A DNA stretch of 64,000 nt. It comes from an uncultured Pelagibacteraceae bacterium. GTDB taxonomy: Bacteria; Pseudomonadota; Alphaproteobacteria; Pelagibacterales; Pelagibacteraceae. Below are positions 20,599-31,770 of this stretch, piece after piece (positions within the stretch are counted from its first letter, which is position 1; every line of letters begins with the position of its first letter). The notes under the pieces are model-generated. The model did not search any database, was not told where the DNA came from, and worked only from the letters and a program-made list of their open reading frames with translations. The position numbers and the translations under genes were made by a program. The stretch is taken from assembly GCA_902560075.1 (NCBI GenBank), contig CACEKE010000002.1:62001-126000 (forward strand). Direction: 5' to 3'.

Positions 20599-23259
20599 TT
20601 ATTTATTTTTTAACTCAGCTTGGGCTGCGGCTAATATTGCTACAGGAACTCTATAAGGAGAACAAGAAACGTAATCTAGGCCAGTTTTTGAACAAAAATT
20701 TATACTCTTTGGATCTCCCCCATGTTCACCACAAATACCCAGCTTAATTTTTTTATTTTGTTTTTTACCTTTTTTTGCAGCAAGTTCTATAAGATCACCA
20801 ACTCCGTCATCAATTGAAACAAATGGATCAACCTCAAAAATTTTGTTTTCAATATAATCATTTAAAAATTTTCCACTATCATCTCTGCTTATTCCAAATG
20901 TTGTTTGTGTTAAATCATTAGTGCCAAAACTAAAAAATTCTGCATGTTTTGCTATTTCTTTAGCTTTAATTGCTGCCCTAGGTAATTCTATCATTGTACC
21001 TACCAAAAAATTAATTTTAACTTTAGTTTTATTTTCAACCTCTCTTGCTATTTTAATAACTAGATCTTTCATTATTTTTATCTCTGTCTCAGTAGACACT
21101 AAAGGTATCATAATTTCAGGAATTATAGATTTAATTTTATTTTTTTTACATTCGACTAAAGCTTCAAATATTGCCTTACATTGCATTTCATAAATTTCTG
21201 GAAAAGATATTGCCAATCTACAACCTCTATGTCCAAGCATAGGGTTTTGTTCATGTAACTCTTGTATTCTTTGATCAACTTCTTTGTAAGAAATATCTAA
21301 AGAGTTAGCAACACCTACAATCTCCTCTTTAGTTTTTGGTAAAAACTCGTGTAATGGTGGATCCAATAATCTCACTGTAACTGGTAAACCTTTCATAATT
21401 TTGAATATTTCAATAAAGTCTTTTTTTTGATAAGGTAAGAGTTTAGACAAAGCTAAATCTCTATCTTTTTTTGATTTTGAAAGTATCATTTGCCTAACAG
21501 ATAAAATTCTATCTTCATCAAAAAACATATGCTCAGTCCTGCAAAGACCAATTCCCTCTGCTCCAAATTCTCTCGCGGTTTTGGTATCTGATGGTGTTTC
21601 AGAGTTTGTCCTTATTTTAAGTTTTCTATATTGGTCTGCCCATTTCATTACTTTTAGAAAATCTCCAGATATGTCGGGTTTAATAGTTTTGACTTCTCCC
21701 AAAATTACTCTTCCAGAGGATCCATCCACTGTTATAATTTCTCCTTCTTTTATAGTTCTGTTATTAACCTTAAAAACTTTTTTGTTATAATCAATTTCTA
21801 TCTCGCTTGAACCTGAAACACATGGTCTACCCATACCTCTAGCCACAACTGCTGCATGACTTGTCATGCCTCCTCTTGAGGTTAATATTCCTTTAGCCGC
21901 ATGCATGCCGTTTATATCCTCTGGAGAAGTTTCTACTCTTACCAATATTGTATCTTGCATCATAGAATTAAGTCTTTCAGCCTCATCAGATGAAAAAACT
22001 ACTTTCCCACTTGATGCACCTGGTGAAGCAGGTAATCCATTTGCAATTATAATCATTTCGGCTTTTTCATCTAAGGAAGGATGTAATAAATTATCAAGCG
22101 ATCCAGGGTCTATTCTTAATAACGCATCTTTTTTTGTTATTAACTTTTCTTTAACCATATCTACTGCAATTTTAATTGCCGATCTAGCAGTTCTTTTACC
22201 TGATCTTGTCTGAAGTATCCAAAGCTTTCCGTTTTCTATAGTAAACTCTACATCTTGCATATCTTTGTAATACTTCTCCAAAGATTTTAAAATTTTTTTT
22301 AGCTGTTTAAATATCTTTGGCATATTTTCTTCTAACGACATACCTTTATTATTTGATTTAAGTCTTGATCTTTTAGTAATATATTGTGGTGTTCTTGTAC
22401 CTGCTACAACGTCCTCTCCCTGGGCGTTAACCAAATATTCACCATATATCTCATTATTTCCATTAGATGGGTCTCTTGTAAAAGTTACTCCAGTTGCACA
22501 TTTATCTCCCATATTGCCAAAAACCATTGATTGTACATTTACAGCAGTCCCCCAATCGGAAGGTATTCGATTGATCTTTCTGTAAGTTTTTGCTCGATTG
22601 CTTTCCCAAGATAAAAATACTGAAGAGACTGCATTAATTAATTGATCCTCCACATTTTGAGGAAAATCCTTTTTGGTCTCTTGTTTTACAACATTTTTAA
22701 AATCTCTAATTAACGCTTCCCAATCGCTCGTTTCAAGGTCAGTATCTAAAAGTACACCTTTAGTTAATTTATAATTTTCTATTAAATCCTCAAATTTATA
22801 ACTTTCGATACTTAATACTACAGTAGAGTACATTTGAATAAATCTTCTATAACTATCTTTAGCAAATCTGTTGTTTTTAGTTTTTTTAGCTAGCGCCTCA
22901 ACTGTTATATCGTTAAGACCAAGGTTTAAAATAGTATCCATCATACCAGGCATTGATACTCTCGCACCAGATCTAACAGATAGTAGAAGAGGATCGATGG
23001 TATTGCCAAATTTTTTACCGTTTTCTTTTTCAATTTGACTTAATTCTTTTTTAATCTCAATTAATACTTTTTTGTCTAATTTTTTATTATTTTTGTAAAA
23101 CGCTTCACATGCATTTGTAGAAATAGTAAATCCAGATGGAACTGGAAAACCCAATCTACCCATTTCAGCAAGATTAGCTCCTTTGCCTCCTAGTATATTT
23201 TTAGGATATTTAAATTTTTTAGTAATTTTAGATTTAAAATTAAATACCAGCTTTTTCAT
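20599..23259 (-). CDS. ppdK: Pyruvate, phosphate dikinase
   Basis: PPDK interconverts pyruvate + ATP + Pi and PEP + AMP + PPi, letting the cell make PEP for gluconeogenesis. The 886-aa length matches the bacterial enzyme. An N-terminal ATP-grasp domain starts with NILGGKGANLAEM, the swivelling phosphohistidine domain carries GGMTSHAAVVARG, and the C-terminal PEP/pyruvate TIM barrel has the catalytic Cys in GICGEHGG. It overlaps the 3' end of glyS by 20 bp and so is probably co-transcribed with the glycyl-tRNA synthetase genes. With class I aldolase, gap and pgk in the same window it fits a reversible lower glycolysis. Confidence 0.97.
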   Translation of the reverse strand: MKKLVFNFKSKITKKFKYPKNILGGKGANLAEMGRLGFPVPSGFTISTNACEAFYKNNKKLDKKVLIEIKKELSQIEKENGKKFGNTIDPLLLSVRSGARVSMPGMMDTILNLGLNDITVEALAKKTKNNRFAKDSYRRFIQMYSTVVLSIESYKFEDLIENYKLTKGVLLDTDLETSDWEALIRDFKNVVKQETKKDFPQNVEDQLINAVSSVFLSWESNRAKTYRKINRIPSDWGTAVNVQSMVFGNMGDKCATGVTFTRDPSNGNNEIYGEYLVNAQGEDVVAGTRTPQYITKRSRLKSNNKGMSLEENMPKIFKQLKKILKSLEKYYKDMQDVEFTIENGKLWILQTRSGKRTARSAIKIAVDMVKEKLITKKDALLRIDPGSLDNLLHPSLDEKAEMIIIANGLPASPGASSGKVVFSSDEAERLNSMMQDTILVRVETSPEDINGMHAAKGILTSRGGMTSHAAVVARGMGRPCVSGSSEIEIDYNKKVFKVNNRTIKEGEIITVDGSSGRVILGEVKTIKPDISGDFLKVMKWADQYRKLKIRTNSETPSDTKTAREFGAEGIGLCRTEHMFFDEDRILSVRQMILSKSKKDRDLALSKLLPYQKKDFIEIFKIMKGLPVTVRLLDPPLHEFLPKTKEEIVGVANSLDISYKEVDQRIQELHEQNPMLGHRGCRLAISFPEIYEMQCKAIFEALVECKKNKIKSIIPEIMIPLVSTETEIKIMKDLVIKIAREVENKTKVKINFLVGTMIELPRAAIKAKEIAKHAEFFSFGTNDLTQTTFGISRDDSGKFLNDYIENKIFEVDPFVSIDDGVGDLIELAAKKGKKQNKKIKLGICGEHGGDPKSINFCSKTGLDYVSCSPYRVPVAILAAAQAELKNK

Positions 23260-25327
23260 TTAAAAATTCAATTTTTTCAAAATTAAAATATTTATCAAAT
23301 GTATTACACAACATTTTTAAAAGCTCTAGTCTATTTTTTTTTATAACTACATCATTATCATTAACTATGACATTATCAAAAAAATTTTCTACCTCTTTTT
23401 TTAGAGAAGCTAATAATGATAATTGACTGTCATAATCATTTTCTAAGTTAATGCTTGTAAAATTTTTTCTAATGTCGTGAATTTTTTTAAAAAGATCTTT
23501 TTCAAAATTACTTTTGAATAAAGCAGGATCTGCGGAACCTTTATAATCTTCATTTTGCAATTGGGTTTCTGAATTTAAAATATTAAATGCCCTTTTATAA
23601 TTTTCTATTAAATCTATTCCAACCTGCTTTTTTATTATTTTATTAAGTCTGTCGGCTTTTGTGAAAATTACAAAAATATTATTTAAATCAAAATCTATTA
23701 ATGAACTTTCTATTATATCTAGTCTTATGCCCTTTTCTTTCATGTAATTTTTTAGTCTATCTATTATAAAAATGGAAAGATTAGTATGAACTGATTTTCT
23801 ATCAAAGTTTATAGATTGATTATTATACAACTGGCAAGAATAATCGATCATTTCCTTAAGTTTAAAAGACTTTTTGTTTTCAATGATTAATTTGATAAGA
23901 CCTATTGCCATTCTCCTTAAGGCATAAGGATCTTTTGAGCTAGTAGGGACTAAATCTAAACCAAAAAATCCTACTAAGGCGTCAAGTTTATCACTTAACG
24001 ACAAAGCAATACTATAATTATTTTTTGGTGTTCTGCTATTCAACCCGCTAGGTAAATAATGCTCACTAACTGCTAAACATACTTCTTTTTCAAATCCTTG
24101 TGACTCAGCAAAGTATCCTCCTAAAACTCCTTGCAATTCTGGAAACTCGTTCACTAAATCAAAAAGCAAATCTACTTTAGCAATTGTAGAGGCTAACTCT
24201 AATTTTTCTTTGCTAATTAATAATTCGTCTGAAATTACACTACATAAATTTTTAAGTCTTTTTGTTTTATCTAGATAATTTCCTAAACCGTTAAAATAAT
24301 TAACATTTTCAAGCTTAGAAACATATTTAAGCATACTTTGTGATTTATTTTTTTTCCAAAAATACTCAGCATCAGTTAATCTTGCATCAACAACACTCTC
24401 ATTGCCTTTTTTTATTAATCCAAATTTGTCCTCTTTATCGATTACAGAAAAAAAGTAATTCAATAGGTTGTTTTTTTTATCGGAAATTGGGAAAAACTTT
24501 TGATGATTTTCGATAGTTAATTGAATTACTTCTCTTGGAATTTCAAGGAACTTTTTATTAAAAGAACATAAAATTACCTTGGGTTTCTCTACAATGTTTG
24601 TTATCTCATCTAAAAGCTTTAAATTTATATTTAAATTAAAATTCTTTGTCTTTGAAATTTTTTCTAAATTTTTCTTAATGCTTAACTTTCTTTCTCTATC
24701 ATCAACGATAACTCCAGCTTGTTTAAAGTAATTTTTATAAGATACAAAATTTTTAAATGTCCGAGTTTTTATCTCATCATCTTTATTTATAAAAGTTTTA
24801 TTAGAACTTTTAAGATGATAAAAAACAAAATTTAATGATGTCCCATTAAACAAACACAATATAGATTTAAGAGGTCTGCCCCAAGATAATTCATAATTTC
24901 CCCATTTCATTGATTTTTTCCATTTAATTCTTTGTAATAAAAATGGCATATTTTCCTGAAGTATTTTTTTGGTACTAACTTTTGTTGATGGAATTTTATA
25001 AAAATAAAACTCACCCTTTGAAGTTTTTTTCATGAAAATTTTTTTTTTTGATATATTTTTTGATTTTAAAAAACCTTCTAGAGATTCTTTATTTGCATCA
25101 ACTCTCGGGCCCCTGATTTCCTCTGTTTTTTTTTCAAACTCTTCTACTATATCCTTAAAGTAAAATATAAGTCTGTTTGGAGTTGAAATAGAATAATATA
25201 ATTTGTTATAAGATATTTTTTTTTCATCAAGGAAATTTTTTAAAATCTCTAAAAATTCGATTTTAGCATTGTTCTGCAAAGATGGAGGCATTTCTTCAGT
25301 AAATAATTCTAAAAAAAATTCTGACAT
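23240..25327 (-). CDS. glyS: Glycyl-tRNA synthetase beta subunit
   Basis: This is the 695-aa tRNA-binding subunit of the bacterial alpha2beta2 glycyl-tRNA synthetase. It starts with FFLELFTEEMPP, the conserved N-terminus of GlyS, and contains VDARLTDAEYFW, the HD-like region LPSGLNSRTPKNN and the PYALRRMAIG segment. The C-terminal 130 residues form the anticodon-binding-like domain. The start codon immediately follows the glyQ stop, so the subunits are made from one message in balanced amounts. Confidence 0.96.
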   Translation of the reverse strand: MSEFFLELFTEEMPPSLQNNAKIEFLEILKNFLDEKKISYNKLYYSISTPNRLIFYFKDIVEEFEKKTEEIRGPRVDANKESLEGFLKSKNISKKKIFMKKTSKGEFYFYKIPSTKVSTKKILQENMPFLLQRIKWKKSMKWGNYELSWGRPLKSILCLFNGTSLNFVFYHLKSSNKTFINKDDEIKTRTFKNFVSYKNYFKQAGVIVDDRERKLSIKKNLEKISKTKNFNLNINLKLLDEITNIVEKPKVILCSFNKKFLEIPREVIQLTIENHQKFFPISDKKNNLLNYFFSVIDKEDKFGLIKKGNESVVDARLTDAEYFWKKNKSQSMLKYVSKLENVNYFNGLGNYLDKTKRLKNLCSVISDELLISKEKLELASTIAKVDLLFDLVNEFPELQGVLGGYFAESQGFEKEVCLAVSEHYLPSGLNSRTPKNNYSIALSLSDKLDALVGFFGLDLVPTSSKDPYALRRMAIGLIKLIIENKKSFKLKEMIDYSCQLYNNQSINFDRKSVHTNLSIFIIDRLKNYMKEKGIRLDIIESSLIDFDLNNIFVIFTKADRLNKIIKKQVGIDLIENYKRAFNILNSETQLQNEDYKGSADPALFKSNFEKDLFKKIHDIRKNFTSINLENDYDSQLSLLASLKKEVENFFDNVIVNDNDVVIKKNRLELLKMLCNTFDKYFNFEKIEFLNEKAGI

Positions 25328-26227
25328 TTACTTTTTTTCCTCTAACCATTTTAATCCTACTTGTTTTACTAAATCTCTTATTCGGGATATATATCCTGCT
25401 CTTTGAGCTGTACTAATTGCGCCACGTGAATCAAGAATATTAAAAACATGACTAGCCTTTAAGCTATGGTCATAAGCAGGTAAAGGCAGTTCATTAAGTA
25501 ATAAATTTTTAGCCTCTTTTTCTAAACTCTCAAAAGCATTAAATAAATAATCGATATTTGCTAATTCAAAATTATATTTAGAGAATTGTTTTTCGTTTTC
25601 TTTGTAAATATCTTTATATAAAGTTCCATTTTTATTCCATAAAATATCGAATACATTTGACTTTTCCTGAACAAACATGCAAATTCTTTCAAGCCCATAA
25701 GTAAGTTCTACTGAAACTGGACTACATTGAACACCTGCCATTTGTTGAAAATAGGTAAATTGAGTTATCTCCATACCATCGCACCAAACTTCCCAACCTA
25801 ATCCCGCAGCTCCCAAAGTTGGACTTTCCCAGTCATCCTCTATAAATCTAATATCATGTACATTTTTATCTATACCTATAGATGAAAGACTATCTAAGAA
25901 TAATTTTTTTATATTTTCAGGTGATGGTTTAATTAATACCTGGAATTGATAGTAATGCTGAAGTCTATTTGGGTTTTCTCCATATCTCCCATCTGATGGA
26001 CGCCTTGAAGGTTGAACATATGCAGCTTTCCACTTCTCTGGTCCAAGAGAACGTAGTGTAGTTGCAGGATGGAAAGTTCCTGCACCTACCTCTACGTCAT
26101 AAGGTTGTAATATTAAACAACCATGATTGCTCCAATAATTTTGGAGATTAAATATGGTTTCTTGAAATGTGATAAGTTTTTTAGTTTTTTTAGAAACCAT
26201 ATTTTTGCCAGAGATTTTTTTCTTCAA
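25328..26227 (-). CDS. glyQ: Glycyl-tRNA synthetase alpha subunit
   Basis: The alpha subunit holds the class II catalytic core that makes glycyl-adenylate. The conserved opening [17 protein letters not shown], then [30 protein letters not shown] and [19 protein letters not shown] are all present. Two starts are possible: the ATG at 26227 (299 aa, 38-bp overlap with the upstream protease gene) or the ATG nine codons later at 26200 (290 aa). The second is closer to the usual family length. It is directly followed by glyS. Confidence 0.96.
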   Translation of the reverse strand: MKKKISGKNMVSKKTKKLITFQETIFNLQNYWSNHGCLILQPYDVEVGAGTFHPATTLRSLGPEKWKAAYVQPSRRPSDGRYGENPNRLQHYYQFQVLIKPSPENIKKLFLDSLSSIGIDKNVHDIRFIEDDWESPTLGAAGLGWEVWCDGMEITQFTYFQQMAGVQCSPVSVELTYGLERICMFVQEKSNVFDILWNKNGTLYKDIYKENEKQFSKYNFELANIDYLFNAFESLEKEAKNLLLNELPLPAYDHSLKASHVFNILDSRGAISTAQRAGYISRIRDLVKQVGLKWLEEKK

Positions 26228-26996
26228 TTGTATTTAATAATTTTTCTATTTGTGTTTCTGAAGACAGTTTTCTAGCTAACCAACTCTTAGATTTTTCAAA
26301 TTTTTTAATAATAATATTTTCACCAAATTTTTTTTTTAAAATATCATTAACATTTCCTAACCCATCAATTAAACCTAGCTCTAGTGCTTTTCTACCTGAC
26401 CAAAATTCACCAGAAAATAATTCAATACCTTTATCTTTTTTTAATTTGGAAGCTCTACTATTTTCTACAACATCGATAAAATCTTTATGTAAGTCTAATT
26501 GAATATTTTTTAGCCTCTTAATATCCTCCTCTTTTTCATCTAAAAAAGGATCTAGTGTACTTTTATTTTTACCTGCAGTGTAAACTCTTCTTTCAACTCC
26601 TATTTTACCTATTAAATCTTTAAATCCAAAAGATGAATATATAACTCCAATTGATCCAATGATGGAGCTCTTATTTGCATATATTTCATCTCCAGCACAT
26701 GAAATTAGATAACCACCTGATGCAGCCACATCCTCAGCAAAAACAATAACTTTTTTATTATTTTTCTTTGCTAACTGCCTAATGTGATCATGAATTAAGT
26801 GTGATTGAACTGGAGACCCTCCTGGTGAATTAATTGAAATTGCGACAGCTGGAGATTTCTTTAGTGAAAAAGCTTTAGTGATAATTTCTTCTTGTCCTGA
26901 AAAATCTATACCTTGTTTAAATTTCCCGACGCTTCCAATTACACCTGAAAGTTTTACCAGTGGTATTATCTTTTTTTTTTTGAAAAGTGAAAACAT
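26190..26996 (-). CDS. S49-family signal peptide peptidase-like protease
   Basis: This 268-aa protein is a single-domain member of the SppA/SohB clan, serine proteases that use a Ser-Lys dyad. The nucleophile is in [19 protein letters not shown], the downstream conserved stretch is [15 protein letters not shown], and SINSPGGSP precedes them. There is no signal peptide; residues 2-10 are basic and hydrophobic (FSLFKKKKI), so it probably sits at the inner face of the membrane, possibly cleaving leftover signal peptides. It overlaps glyQ at the 3' end and is divergent from the polyprenyl synthase gene. Confidence 0.88.
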   Translation of the reverse strand: MFSLFKKKKIIPLVKLSGVIGSVGKFKQGIDFSGQEEIITKAFSLKKSPAVAISINSPGGSPVQSHLIHDHIRQLAKKNNKKVIVFAEDVAASGGYLISCAGDEIYANKSSIIGSIGVIYSSFGFKDLIGKIGVERRVYTAGKNKSTLDPFLDEKEEDIKRLKNIQLDLHKDFIDVVENSRASKLKKDKGIELFSGEFWSGRKALELGLIDGLGNVNDILKKKFGENIIIKKFEKSKSWLARKLSSETQIEKLLNTIEEKNLWQKYGF

Positions 26997-27102
26997 AATT
27001 ATGCTTATAAAATTTTTATATTAATATAAAGTCTCCTTTTAGTTGAAGATTTAGGTGCGTCAATTGATAAGTATAATATCAACAAAATTGTAATAGTTTG
27101 TA

Positions 27103-28119
27103 ATGATGGGAAGCGTAATTCAATTAAAAACAAAGATTAACAACTCATATTTTGATCTAAAAAACTTAGTTGAGGATAAGTTGGTGTTAGTTGATGAAAA
27201 AATAAAAAATAAATTAAATAGTGAGGTGGATTTGGTTGACCGAATGACTAAATATCACTTTAATACAGGTGGAAAACGACTCAGAGCATTATTAACTCTT
27301 GGCTCATCAAAACTTTGCGGATATAAAAAAGGTGGAAGAGATATAAACCTAGCCGCTTGTGTAGAGCTAATTCATGCAGCTACACTTCTTCACGATGACG
27401 TAATTGATAATGGGGAGGTTAGAAGAGGTAAAAAAACATTAAACAATATTTGGGGTAATCAATCATCTATATTAGTTGGAGATTATTTATTGAGTAGATG
27501 CTTTGAAATGATGGTTGATGATGGAGATTTAGAAGTACTAAAATTATTGTCTTCTACCTCTGCTCAAATATCTCAAGGTGAAGTACTTCAATTACAACAT
27601 AAAAACGATATAGATATTTTAGAGGAAACATATTTAAAGATTATCTCATGGAAGACGGCATCTTTATTTGCCTCGGCGACTAAAGTAGGTGCTATATTAT
27701 CTGGAAGTGAACAAAATATTAAAGACGCTTTAAATTCTTATGGAAAAAATTTAGGTTTAACATTTCAGATTGCAGATGATGCCCTTGATTACAATTCAGA
27801 AATTAAATTATTTGGAAAAGAAACAGGTAACGACTTTTATGAGGGCAAAATTACATTACCAATTATAATTTTATATCAAAAAGCGTCTAATGATGAAAAA
27901 AAATTACTAAAAAATTATTTTAATAAAGATTTAAGGAATGAGCAAGATTTCACAAATACAATTCAAATGATAAAAAAATATAACATAATCAACGAATGCT
28001 ATCAGAAAGCGTCATATTTTGTAAATATTGCCTCAAATGCATTAAATATTTTCAATGATACTAAAGAAAAAGATACTTTAAAGAAACTAACTTACTTTAG
28101 TTTAGAAAGAAATTATTAA
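27103..28119 (+). CDS. ispB: Long-chain polyprenyl diphosphate synthase
   Basis: A trans-prenyltransferase that extends farnesyl diphosphate to the side chain of ubiquinone. The 338-aa protein has the first Asp-rich motif in LLHDDVIDNGEVRRG (DDxxD), GDYLLSR, and the second Asp-rich motif in QIADDALDY. GGKRLRALLTL at the N-terminus is typical. Small residues before the first DDxxD fit a long-chain product (C40-C50) rather than FPP, while a separate FPP synthase is at 31767-32639. Its stop codon shares a TTAA with that of the convergent pdxH. Confidence 0.92.
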   Translation: MMGSVIQLKTKINNSYFDLKNLVEDKLVLVDEKIKNKLNSEVDLVDRMTKYHFNTGGKRLRALLTLGSSKLCGYKKGGRDINLAACVELIHAATLLHDDVIDNGEVRRGKKTLNNIWGNQSSILVGDYLLSRCFEMMVDDGDLEVLKLLSSTSAQISQGEVLQLQHKNDIDILEETYLKIISWKTASLFASATKVGAILSGSEQNIKDALNSYGKNLGLTFQIADDALDYNSEIKLFGKETGNDFYEGKITLPIIILYQKASNDEKKLLKNYFNKDLRNEQDFTNTIQMIKKYNIINECYQKASYFVNIASNALNIFNDTKEKDTLKKLTYFSLERNY

Positions 28120-28742
28120 GGACTTAAAAGAAATTTATCCCATTCTCCATTTTCTGTAATAACATATTTAAGTCTTTCATGTATTCGATTTTCACCATCT
28201 AACCAAAATTCAATTTCTTTTGGTTTTAAAATCCATCCTGACCAATAAGGTGGCCTTGGTACTACTCCCGTATCGGGATATTTTTTTTTAAATTTTTCAA
28301 TAGATTTATAAAGGTCCTCCCTTTTTTTAAGTATTTTACTTTGATTTGAGGCCCATGCACCTATACGGCTTCCATATTTTCTAGAATTATAATATTTGTC
28401 AGCTTCATCCGAGCTAACTTCAGATATTTTTCCAACCAATCTTATTTGCCTTAATAAACTTTTCCAATGGAAACACATTGAGGCATTAGGATTTGATTTT
28501 AAATCTTCACTTTTTTTACTATCTAAATTTGTATAAAAAATAAATCCATTTTTACTGAAATCTTTTAAAAGTACCATTCTAACACTTGGTATAGAATTAT
28601 TATCTGAAGTAGCAACAGCTACAGCATTAGGATCATTAATTTCAGATTTTTTGGCCTCCTCATACCACTCTTTAAAGAGATCAATTGGATTTTTTTGCTC
28701 TCCAAAGCAAATATTTATATTAAGAGAGTTTTTTTGATTCAT
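28116..28742 (-). CDS. pdxH: Pyridoxamine 5'-phosphate oxidase
   Basis: PdxH oxidises pyridoxine or pyridoxamine 5'-phosphate to pyridoxal 5'-phosphate with FMN and oxygen. The 208-aa protein has the FMN-binding split-barrel segments SVRMVLLKDFSKNGFIFYTN and SMCFHWKSLLRQIRLVG, followed by SRIGAWASNQS and the C-terminal dimerisation region ending WILKPKEIEFW and NRIHERL. It is divergent from aroC with 32 bp between start codons and ends in a shared TTAA with ispB. Confidence 0.96.
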   Translation of the reverse strand: MNQKNSLNINICFGEQKNPIDLFKEWYEEAKKSEINDPNAVAVATSDNNSIPSVRMVLLKDFSKNGFIFYTNLDSKKSEDLKSNPNASMCFHWKSLLRQIRLVGKISEVSSDEADKYYNSRKYGSRIGAWASNQSKILKKREDLYKSIEKFKKKYPDTGVVPRPPYWSGWILKPKEIEFWLDGENRIHERLKYVITENGEWDKFLLSP

Positions 28743-28774
28743 AATTTTAACAAAATAATTTATATAATATATTA

Positions 28775-29860
28775 ATGTCTTTTAATACATTTGGAAAAAT
28801 ATTTCGATTCACCACATGGGGCGAGTCTCATGGTCCAGCTATTGGCTGTGTAGTTGACGGATGCCCACCAAATATCCCCATAAACGCAGATGATATACAA
28901 ATCGAATTAAATAGAAGAAAACCAGGTCAATCAAAGTTTACTACTCAAAGAAAAGAGGATGATAAAGTTCAGATACTCTCAGGTGTTTTCGAAGGAAAAA
29001 CTACAGGAACTCCTATCTCATTAATAATTTATAATAAAGATATGAGATCTCGAGATTACGAGACAATTAAGAATAAATTTAGACCAGGTCATGCCGATTT
29101 TACTTATTTAAAAAAATATGGAATAAGAGATTATAGAGGAGGCGGGAGGCAATCAGCTCGAGAAACAGCATCTAGAGTCGCAGCGGGAGCAATAGCAAAG
29201 AAGGTATTAGGAATCAAGCTAGGCAAAAAATACAATGTTATAGGAGCAGTTACCCAACTAGGAATATTAGGTTGTAATTTAAAAAATTGGAATGATAAAT
29301 TTATAAGAAAAAATAAACTTTTTTGTCCAGATAAATCAATTTTAAAACTTTGGGAAAAATATTTATTAAGCATACGTAAATCTGGCTCATCGTGTGGTGC
29401 AGTTATAGAGGTAAGAGCAAGAGGAATACCCGTAGGACTAGGAGCGCCAATTTATTCAAAATTAGATATGGATCTCGCAGCTGCAATGATGAGTATTAAT
29501 GCTGTTAAAGGTGTCAATATAGGCTCCGGAATGAATTCTGCACAATTAACTGGTGAACAAAATTCTGATGAGATGTCGAAAAAAGGAAAAAGTACATTAT
29601 TTAAATCTAATAATGCAGGGGGTATCTTAGGTGGAATTTCCTCAGGACAGGAAATTATTTTATCGTTTGCAGTAAAACCAACCTCATCTATTCTTACTAA
29701 GAGGAAAACAATAGACAAATTTGGAAAGAATACTTCAATATCTGTAAAAGGCAGACATGATCCTTGTGTTGGAATTAGAGCAGTGCCTATCGGTGAAGCA
29801 ATGATGAATTGTGTTTTGTTAGATCACTTTTTAATGCACAATGCACAGTGCAAAAATTAA
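28775..29860 (+). CDS. aroC: Chorismate synthase
   Basis: AroC removes phosphate from EPSP to give chorismate, the branch point to aromatic amino acids, folate and ubiquinone; it needs reduced FMN. The 361-aa length is standard. Signatures seen are [19 protein letters not shown] at the N-terminus, [29 protein letters not shown] in the middle, and [18 protein letters not shown] near the end. It is divergent from pdxH and its stop codon shares a TTAA with dxs. Confidence 0.97.
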   Translation: MSFNTFGKIFRFTTWGESHGPAIGCVVDGCPPNIPINADDIQIELNRRKPGQSKFTTQRKEDDKVQILSGVFEGKTTGTPISLIIYNKDMRSRDYETIKNKFRPGHADFTYLKKYGIRDYRGGGRQSARETASRVAAGAIAKKVLGIKLGKKYNVIGAVTQLGILGCNLKNWNDKFIRKNKLFCPDKSILKLWEKYLLSIRKSGSSCGAVIEVRARGIPVGLGAPIYSKLDMDLAAAMMSINAVKGVNIGSGMNSAQLTGEQNSDEMSKKGKSTLFKSNNAGGILGGISSGQEIILSFAVKPTSSILTKRKTIDKFGKNTSISVKGRHDPCVGIRAVPIGEAMMNCVLLDHFLMHNAQCKN

Positions 29861-31770
29861 TTAGTTTTTTTGATTATTACCTTGGAGTTTAAAGTCTCTA
29901 ATACTTTATCAACAATGTTAAAAGAGTCTAACCCTGCAATTTTATACATCTGCTCTGGCTTATCTTGATCTATAAATTTATCAGGCAATACCATGTTTCG
30001 CAGTTTTAAGTTGTTATCAAGGAGATTTTTATCTGTAAGAAATTTAGAGACATGAGAGCCAAAACCTCCTATAGAACCTTCCTCAACAGTAATTAAAATT
30101 TCATGCTCATTAGCTACTTGCCATAAAAGATTTTCATCTAAAGGTTTGGCAAATCTCGCATCGATTATGGTTAAATTTATACCTTTTTTTTGTAAAATTT
30201 CTGAGGATTTAAGAATATCATTTAATCTTGCTCCAAAGTTAACGATTGCAACTTTCTTACCCTCTCTAACTACCTTGCCTTTACCTACAATTAATTTTTC
30301 ATCAATTGATGGTAGCTCGACACCCAATCCATTACCTCTAGGGTATCTAAATGCGCAAGGTCTATCATTAATATCTATAGAAGTATTTATCATTTTTACA
30401 AGTTCAGCCTCATCACTCGCAGCCATCACAATAAAATTAGGCAAAGTTGTAAGATAAGTAATATCAAATGAACCAGCGTGAGTAGGTCCGTCTGCACCAA
30501 CTAATCCTGCCCTGTCAATTGCAAATCTGACAGGTAAGCTTTGTATCGCTACATCATGAACAACTTGATCATAAGCTCTTTGCAAAAATGTTGAATAAAT
30601 AGCTGCGTAAGGTTTAAAACCTTCCGTAGCTAGCCCAGCTGCGAATGTTACTGCATGTTGTTCGGCTATACCTACATCAAACATTCTATCAGGAAATTTT
30701 TCTGCAAATAAATCCATACCTGTACCAGATGGCATTGCAGCTGTTATACCAATTACCTTACTGTCATTTTTAGCATGTTCAATTAGAGTATTTGCAAAAA
30801 CCTTTGTATATGATGGTGCAATTGATTTAGATTTTTCTTGTTTGCCAGTACTTACATTAAACTTTGAAACACCATGATATTTATCTTCAGATTTTTCAGC
30901 AAAACTATATCCTTTACCTTTCTCAGTCTTTACATGTATCATAATTGGACCGTCGTAACTTACTTCTTTTGCATTTTGCAGAACTGGTAGTAAGGCATCT
31001 AAATCATGTCCATTAATTGGACCAACATAATAAAATCCCATTGAGTTAAACAAAGTACCGCCTGTTACTGCAGATCTTAAAAAATCTTCTGCCTTGCCTG
31101 CTTTTTTTGAAAATCTTTTTGAAAAAGCAGAAATAATAAGCTTAACTGTTTCTCTAAAACTAAAATAAATTTTACCAGAAAGAATTTTTGCAAGATAACT
31201 TCTCATTGCACCAACAGGTTTAGCAATTGACATGTCATTATCGTTTAGAATTACTATAATTTTAGTCTTACTCGCTCCTGCGTTATTCATCGCTTCATAA
31301 GCCATGCCTGCACTAATTGCTCCATCTCCTATTACTGAAATTACATTACTAGATTTATTAGATAATTTGTTAGCTATAGCAATTCCAAGTCCTGAAGATA
31401 TAGAGGTTGAGCTGTGTGCAGCACCAAAAGGATCATACTCGCTTTCAGTTCGTTTTGTAAAACCAGATAATCCATTTCCTTGTCGCAAAGTTCTGATTTT
31501 ATCTTTCCTTCCAGTTAGTATTTTATGTGGGTATGCTTGATGACCAACATCCCAAATTAATTTGTCGTTTGGAGTATCAAAAATATAATGTAATGCTACA
31601 GTTAATTCAACCACACCTAAACCAGCACCTAAATGACCACCAGTTTCAGAAACTGCATCAATTAATTCTTCTCTGAGTTCTTTAGCAACATGTTTTAGTT
31701 CATCCTTTTTAAGTTTTCTTAAATCTGATGGAAAATTTATATTATTTAAATATTTGTAGAATTTTTTCAT
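29857..31770 (-). CDS. dxs: 1-deoxy-D-xylulose-5-phosphate synthase
   Basis: DXS makes DXP from pyruvate and glyceraldehyde 3-phosphate with thiamine diphosphate, the entry to the MEP isoprenoid pathway. The 637-aa transketolase-like protein has [18 protein letters not shown], the TPP motif [18 protein letters not shown], the PYR-domain segment [16 protein letters not shown], and [15 protein letters not shown]. Its start overlaps the ispA stop by four bases, so the two are made from one message (xseB-ispA-dxs, a classic order). Confidence 0.97.
   Translation of the reverse strand: MKKFYKYLNNINFPSDLRKLKKDELKHVAKELREELIDAVSETGGHLGAGLGVVELTVALHYIFDTPNDKLIWDVGHQAYPHKILTGRKDKIRTLRQGNGLSGFTKRTESEYDPFGAAHSSTSISSGLGIAIANKLSNKSSNVISVIGDGAISAGMAYEAMNNAGASKTKIIVILNDNDMSIAKPVGAMRSYLAKILSGKIYFSFRETVKLIISAFSKRFSKKAGKAEDFLRSAVTGGTLFNSMGFYYVGPINGHDLDALLPVLQNAKEVSYDGPIMIHVKTEKGKGYSFAEKSEDKYHGVSKFNVSTGKQEKSKSIAPSYTKVFANTLIEHAKNDSKVIGITAAMPSGTGMDLFAEKFPDRMFDVGIAEQHAVTFAAGLATEGFKPYAAIYSTFLQRAYDQVVHDVAIQSLPVRFAIDRAGLVGADGPTHAGSFDITYLTTLPNFIVMAASDEAELVKMINTSIDINDRPCAFRYPRGNGLGVELPSIDEKLIVGKGKVVREGKKVAIVNFGARLNDILKSSEILQKKGINLTIIDARFAKPLDENLLWQVANEHEILITVEEGSIGGFGSHVSKFLTDKNLLDNNLKLRNMVLPDKFIDQDKPEQMYKIAGLDSFNIVDKVLETLNSKVIIKKTN

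Noticed and set aside
21866-22213. 115-codon open frame opposite ppdK
   Set aside because: Lies wholly within the conserved phosphohistidine region of ppdK and shows no ribosome-binding site or family motif.
27015-27030. 16-bp perfect palindrome between the S49 protease gene and ispB
   Set aside because: It is made only of A and T; several such palindromes are expected by chance in 64 kb of this composition.
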